DNA from: Sinorhizobium psoraleae
GTDB lineage: Bacteria; Pseudomonadota; Alphaproteobacteria; Rhizobiales; Rhizobiaceae
Reading direction: 5' to 3'
Assembly: GCF_013283645.1 (NCBI RefSeq)
Contig: NZ_JABEKV010000003.1
Coordinates: 620,001 to 684,000 of the forward strand
Length of the DNA stretch: 64,000 nt
The position numbers and the translations under genes are program-made. The notes under the pieces are model-generated. The model searched no databases and was not told the origin of the DNA. It was given only the letters and a program-made list of their open reading frames with translations. Position 1 is the first letter of the stretch, and each line of letters opens with the position of its first letter. Shown piece by piece: positions 59,862-64,000 of this stretch.

Positions 59862-60323
59862 CTATTTTTCCAGCCACGGATAGCGGGCGGTGTCCTTGCC
59901 GGCGTAGTCGGGGTCGAGATAGATGAAGCAGCGCTGTATCTTCCAGTCGCGGATCTCGAACACGTCGCACCACCGCCCGGCCTGCCATTCCGGAACGCCG
60001 GCGCGCCATGAGCCGTCGCGGTGCTCGCCATGACTTGTGCCCTCGCAGACCACGAGATCGGAGCCGGAGAAGATCCAGTTGAAGTGCGAGTAGTGGTGGA
60101 CGATCGACTTGAGCGTCGCGCCGACATCGCCGAACAGGTTGCCGATCTGCTCTTTGCCGTTCGCCAAGCCCCATTTCGGGAAGTATACCTGCGCGTCGTC
60201 GGCGAAGAGTTCGAGGATCGAGCCGCCGGTAGACGTGACCCCGCCGTTATCGAAGGCCTTCAGATATTCGAGCGCGACCGATTTTCGCTGCTCGTCCGTC
60301 ATCGTCTGCGTCGTTACTGCCAT
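59862..60323 (-). CDS. SnoaL/NTF2-like protein
   Basis: The 153-residue protein fits the NTF2/SnoaL-like cone fold (RKSVALEYLKAFDNG, ILELFADDAQVYFPKWGLANGKEQI, SDLVVCEGTSHGEHRDG, WCDVFEIRDWKIQRCFIYLD). Such proteins act as small-molecule isomerases, hydrolases or binding proteins. It lies on the minus strand after the FAD dehydrogenase gene and converges with the carboxylase operon. The function in this locus is unknown. Confidence 0.85.
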   Translation of the reverse strand: MAVTTQTMTDEQRKSVALEYLKAFDNGGVTSTGGSILELFADDAQVYFPKWGLANGKEQIGNLFGDVGATLKSIVHHYSHFNWIFSGSDLVVCEGTSHGEHRDGSWRAGVPEWQAGRWCDVFEIRDWKIQRCFIYLDPDYAGKDTARYPWLEK

Positions 60324-60361
60324 CTTATTCCTCCCTGAATGAACTGCGAAACGATCAGCGT

Positions 60362-60463
60362 CTACAGCGCCGCGCGTCTTTTGAGGCGCGCAAAGGTCGC
60401 TGTAGCACTTTGAATTGCTGTATGATTTCCTCCTTAAATCGGTTCCGATCTAAGGAATCATGC
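60362..60463. repeat. Full-length composite palindromic repeat (family A, minus orientation)
   Basis: On the minus strand this copy reads ATGATTCC, hairpin 1 (CCTTAGATCGG, AA, CCGATTTAAGG; 60455-60432), a linker with CAGCAATTCAAAGTGCTACAGCG, then hairpin 2 (GCGCGCCTC/GACGCGCGG type) ending GGCGCTGTAG. It is the best complete copy together with 28879-28980. Its first bases contain the stop codon of the FAD dehydrogenase gene (60458-60460). Confidence 0.85.
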
Positions 60464-62106
60464 AGAAGGCTCAGTGTCGGCGGCCTTGGCCGCGAGATAG
60501 GCGAAGGCGAGGATGGGACCCAGCGTCGCTCCGCCGGCCCAGTAGGCGCGAGCCGAGGCCGAGGCCACACAGTTGCCGACACCGTAGAGGCCGGGGATCG
60601 GCCTACCCGTATGGTCGAGGACCTGGCCATCGGGGTTGGTAATCGGTCCACCCTTGGTATCGAGACTGCCTCCGGTCAGCAGCGCGGCGTAGTAGGGACC
60701 GCCATCGCTGATGGGATACATTGTCGGGTTCGGCATGGCCGGGCTTTTGGCCGCCGGCCCGTTGAACAGAAGCTCCACCTGCCGCTCGCCGCGGTTGAAA
60801 TCGAGATCCTTGCCTTCCATGGCAAACTTGTTGAAGCGTCGGACTGTCGAGTTCAGCGTCTCTTCGAAGTCATCGGCGATTGTCATATTGCCAATGCGGT
60901 TCGCATATTTTTTGAAGCGCGCGCGGATGTTGTTCGTCAGCTCGGCGAGCGTGTCGCCCTTGATGACGTGACCATCGTCCCTGCCCTCGGGCACGATGAA
61001 GCGGCCGTACTCGTCGCTTGCCGAATATTGCTGACTGCGCGAATCCCAGATTGCGATCAGCACAAGGTTTGGGTACTCGGATTTCGTCGGATCCCAGGTG
61101 AAGAAGGCCTGTGCGGATTCGTTGTAAGCAAGCTTCTCGTTGGTGACGCGGCGACCGTTCCGGTCGACGTAGATCATGGAGTCGCCGGATGGAGAGAAGG
61201 TGCCGATCAACGACGGATCGTCGTTCAGCGCCTTCTCGAGCACGATCGGGCACATCCAGGCGTAGTTCATATTGCGGAGCTCGGCACCGGCAGCCGCGCC
61301 GATATTGACGAAGTCGCCCTCGTTGGTACGCGCGGCGCAGCCACCGAAAACCGGCACGCTCAGGAAATTCTTGCGCATGGCGACGTCATGGGTGAAGCCG
61401 CCGGAGGCGAAGATCACGGCCTTGCGCGCTTTAAACGCGACGGTCTCGCCGAGCGCCGTATCGGCCTCGACGCCGATTATCGCGCCGTTCTCGTCGACAT
61501 TCGTGCGCTGCACGCGATGCCCGGTGCGGATATCGACCCCGTCGGCACGCGCTTTGGCGCTCATGGTGCGGATCGCCACCTCGCCGCCGTTCGACATGGA
61601 TTCGCGGGCATCCTTTGGCAACAGCACGCGGCCTTGCGGCGCCTTGTCCTCCGGCAGCTCCGCCCAGTAGTCGGGCACGAAATCGCAGTGCCGGTATCGA
61701 GCGCGCCTTTCTCGGCGAGCAGCTCGGTTGCCGGCGAGGCGTTGTCGTAGATGGCAGCGAAGGAATCATATTCCCACCGCGACATGCCGAACGTCGGGTG
61801 GTCGGGATCGTAGGCTTCCGGGCGCGCCAGGCGCGCCATGTAGCGGATGCAGTCCTCCTTCCTGTCCTCGATGCCGATCTCCTGCATGTGCCTGTTGTTC
61901 GGCACCCAGTACCAGAAGGCGGCCTTCCTGGTCGTGCCGCCGAGCTCGTCGGCCTTCTCGAGCAGCACGACCTCGTTTCCCTGCCAGCGGGCAAACAGCG
62001 CGGAAGCAAGACCCGCCGCGCCGCCGCCCACAACCACGATATCGGCCTGCACATCGAAGGCGGACCGCTTGACCGGCAGAGCTGATTTTCTGAGAATTGT
62101 CGACAT
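60458..62106 (-). pseudogene. FAD-dependent dehydrogenase (fumarate reductase/ketosteroid dehydrogenase flavoprotein family), frameshifted
   Basis: Two adjacent frames encode the two halves of one flavoprotein. From the ATG at 62106 (GGAGG upstream) the first half has the FAD motif DIVVVGGGAAGLASALFARWQG and ends with sense up to about LLAEKGAL. Near 61698-61702 the natural reading moves to another frame, giving RYRHCDFVPDYWAELPEDK and then continuing to GLYGVGNCVASASARAYWAGGATLGPILAFAYLAA. The span is 1649 nt; one extra base would make an intact 549-residue protein. It is either a recent single-base deletion or a sequence error. The family oxidises steroid-like or alpha,beta-unsaturated substrates. 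Confidence 0.87.
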
Positions 62107-62287
62107 GAGCTCCTCCTCTTGATGCCAACATTCGGGCACGGTTGATCCCGTTCATGCCGACGCTGCCAATTCGCGGCGCGCACGTCTTTCAGGTCTTTGC
62201 GCTTTACAAATTCCTGTAGGGTGATCGGCGCCGTATCGGCGCGGCGGGAGGGACGTCCCGGCTTGCGTTCAGGCAGGCCGTAAGAGG

Positions 62288-63151
62288 TCACCCGAGACCT
62301 TTGGAGCGAACCTGACCGGGGGTACAACCCAGCTTTCGGTTCAAGACCGATGTCATGTGTTGCTGCGATGAGAAACCGCAGCGGAAAGCGACTTCGGCGA
62401 TCGAAAGGTCAGATTGGGAGAGAAGCTTCTGCGCTTGCTCGACCCGCCGTTTCAGGACGAACTGGTACGGCGGCAGCCCCGTACGCGCCTTTATGCCCTC
62501 GAATACCACGCGCAACGGCAACTCGACGATCCGGCTCAGGCGGGCGCAGCTAATGTCGCTCTCAAGTTCAGCATCAATGAAGGCAGTGAGGCGGTCGAAC
62601 TCGGCATCCGAAAGCGCGGCGGCACGCGCGGGCTTGACGGAATGAAGGCCGCACATCGTCTCGAGATAGACCAGGCCGCCGAGATAGTTAATCTCCAACG
62701 GATCGAGCGGCCGGTTGAAGCGGAGGCGCTCGCGGGCATAGTTGGCAAGATGACGGATCGATCTCAGCCGAATATTGTTGGTGCTTCCGGCGCTTCGCGC
62801 TCCATCGAGGCTGCGGTCGCTTATGGATGCCTGGAACGCATTGGAGTAGGAGAATGCAATGAAGCCGTGATGAACGGTGCTTGTCGCGACGCGGACGTTG
62901 CCTTTGCGGGGGTGAAAGGCGGCGGTTTCGCCGTGGAATAGCAGCGCTTCCTCACTGTCATCCTCGAACTTGGCTTTCGAAAAGATGTCTCCGAGGAGCA
63001 GGCATATGACGTCGACCTCATTGGCGAACTCAAGCGTATAGGGTTTCGCGCTCGCAATGCAGTAGTCGATGCCGCCGTAGCTGCCGCGTGCCGGAAATTG
63101 CTCCAGTCCACCGTAGCGAAGCTCTCTCGCGCGCCCAATAGTCGCCGTCAC
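62288..63151 (-). CDS. AraC-family transcriptional regulator
   Basis: The 287-residue protein has a C-terminal AraC double helix-turn-helix (ISCARLSRIVELPLRVVFEGIKARTGLPPYQFVLKRRVEQAQKLL, LSIAEVAFRCGFSSQQHMTSVLNRKLGCTPGQVRS) and an N-terminal sensing domain resembling those that bind aromatic or lipid-like effectors. It lies upstream on the same strand as the frameshifted flavoprotein gene, separated by 181 bp, and may control that gene and the SnoaL-like gene. Confidence 0.9.
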   Translation of the reverse strand: MTATIGRARELRYGGLEQFPARGSYGGIDYCIASAKPYTLEFANEVDVICLLLGDIFSKAKFEDDSEEALLFHGETAAFHPRKGNVRVATSTVHHGFIAFSYSNAFQASISDRSLDGARSAGSTNNIRLRSIRHLANYARERLRFNRPLDPLEINYLGGLVYLETMCGLHSVKPARAAALSDAEFDRLTAFIDAELESDISCARLSRIVELPLRVVFEGIKARTGLPPYQFVLKRRVEQAQKLLSQSDLSIAEVAFRCGFSSQQHMTSVLNRKLGCTPGQVRSKGLG

Positions 63152-63628
63152 TTGGTCATCCTCCCCAGTCTGACCTCATTCGCTTTCATTTCCCAGCATG
63201 ACCGGCCGCTTGAATACCCTTCCGCAGGCCGGGGTTGTTCTTGCCATTCGCACACATGAACACAAGGATCGCATGTTGGGGTGCAGCGCCGTGAGCGTTC
63301 ATCTCGCGGTCGGGCTCTTCTGCTTTGAAGGAACAAAATTGTAACCGGTCGGCGGCAGACGAGTTCTCCTCGTAAAGCGTCTGCGGCGTTGCAGTCGTCC
63401 TTTCCTCCCAAGATGACGAACGCAAGGGAGTGTAACAGACGGGACGTATCCGTTAATCATTTCCGCGCGAGGCAATATAACGGATTGTTATGAAGCGCGA
63501 CGAGCGCCCCCTCATCCAACTTGTGGCCGTGCGAAGATCTGACTCTTTGAGATGACCCAATTCCGGACGGAACACCGCTCCACGCTTTTCCTGGAATCGC
63601 GCCAAGGGCGGAAGCGCGCCGATCCTGC
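63152..63628. other. Intergenic region before the amidohydrolase
   Basis: No recognised gene is found. A minus-strand frame reading MNAHGAAPQHAILVFMCANG and onward (about 63186-63302) is short and has no clear family. ATAAC and GTTAT form a small inverted repeat at 63477-63491 (spacer GGATT). Several weak AT-rich stretches may be promoter parts for the AraC gene. Confidence 0.4.
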
Positions 63629-64000
63629 TCAGCGCCCGCGCGCTGAGGGCACGTAATCGCGTCCTATGTCGATCGACGCCGGGCGCCCGCCAAGGAAAAG
63701 CTCGCTGATGCGGGGCGCGGTCCTGCTGATGATTTTGCCGGACTTGATAACGAACAGGCGGTTCGCCTTCAATCTCAGCGCCTCTATGACGTCGGCCGCC
63801 TGCAGCACGATGAGATCCGCCTTGCAGCCGACTTCGAGGCCGTAACCTTCGAGCCCCATGGTCTTTGCCGAATTGACGGTAATCGCGTCGAAGATCTTGT
63901 GCTTGTCCTCGACGCCGGCCATCTGCGCCACATGGATTGCCATGTGGGCCACCTCCAGCATATCGCCCGAGCCCATTGAGTACCAGGGGTCCATGACGCA
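63629..64000 (-). CDS. Amidohydrolase, cytosine deaminase-like, C-terminal part (cut by the window edge)
   Basis: The visible 123 residues include DPWYSMGSGDMLEVAHMAIHVAQM, NSAKTMGLEGYGLEVGCKADLIVLQAADVIEALRLKANRLFVIKSGKIIS, typical of the C-terminal end of the CodA/cytosine deaminase branch of the amidohydrolase superfamily. The metal-binding residues lie outside the window. The 5' part and the promoter lie beyond position 64000. The substrate could be cytosine or a related amino-heterocycle. Confidence 0.85.
   Translation of the reverse strand, partial: CVMDPWYSMGSGDMLEVAHMAIHVAQMAGVEDKHKIFDAITVNSAKTMGLEGYGLEVGCKADLIVLQAADVIEALRLKANRLFVIKSGKIISRTAPRISELFLGGRPASIDIGRDYVPSARGR

Noticed and set aside
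63148..63425. Two overlapping minus-strand small frames upstream of the AraC gene
   Set aside because: No family, no good ribosome-binding site, and they conflict with each other; kept only as a mention in the intergenic entry.
1..64000. CRISPR arrays, tRNA or rRNA genes, insertion sequences
   Set aside because: No regularly spaced direct repeats, cloverleaf-like sequences, rRNA segments or transposase-like proteins were found. The repeats present are dispersed palindromes, not arrays.

Overview
The window is GC-rich and densely coded and looks like part of an alphaproteobacterial, Rhizobiales replicon. The best guess is Sinorhizobium/Ensifer, probably an accessory megaplasmid or chromid. 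This is inferred from the gene content (many ABC importers and sugar-acid genes, a ChoX-like binding protein, a second nuo locus, NsrR/Hmp) and from short interspersed palindromes of rhizobial type at many operon boundaries. No rRNA, tRNA, CRISPR, insertion sequence or replication gene was seen.

Layout. 0.2-4.3 kb: a three-gene molybdenum hydroxylase (triheme cytochrome c, 2Fe-2S subunit, Tat-exported molybdopterin subunit). 4.8-9.5 kb: an FMN reductase, an FMNH2-dependent monooxygenase and an SsuCAB-like importer, probably for an organosulfur or related xenobiotic compound. 9.6-12.6 kb: an SMP-30 lactonase, then NsrR and flavohemoprotein Hmp with an NsrR-type operator before hmp. 12.7-19.5 kb: a ribose-type ABC importer ending in a phytanoyl-CoA-dioxygenase-like gene, divergent from a LacI regulator with two near-identical operators between them. 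19.6-20.9 kb: a DUF445 membrane protein.

21.5-38.3 kb: a second, unusual complex I. nuoJ and nuoK are followed not by nuoL but by a cassette of two Mrp/NuoN-like antiporter subunits flanking an 84-residue two-helix protein. nuoM, nuoN and nuoABCDEFG follow. nuoH, nuoI and a CBS-domain gene lie on the opposite strand, convergent with nuoG. All core subunits except a canonical NuoL are present, with four antiporter-like subunits instead of three.

39.0-49.8 kb: a nine-gene minus-strand sugar-acid operon (DapA-like aldolase/dehydratase, enolase-superfamily dehydratase, MalEFGK-type importer, NAD-dependent epimerase-type dehydrogenase, an IclR-SMP-30 lactonase fusion, an SDR), divergent from a DgoK-like kinase. 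49.9-52.1 kb: DUF427, azoreductase and LysR genes. 52.1-63.2 kb: an acetone-carboxylase-like operon (beta, alpha, gamma, SDR, ChoX-like binding protein) divergent from a LuxR-type regulator, followed on the other strand by a SnoaL-like gene, a frameshifted FAD dehydrogenase and an AraC regulator. The right edge cuts a cytosine-deaminase-like amidohydrolase.

The most notable points are the four-pump complex I with its small extra membrane protein, the regulator-enzyme fusion in the sugar-acid operon, the divergent carboxylase cluster with a substituted putative metal ligand, and a family of composite palindromic repeats that punctuates the operons.
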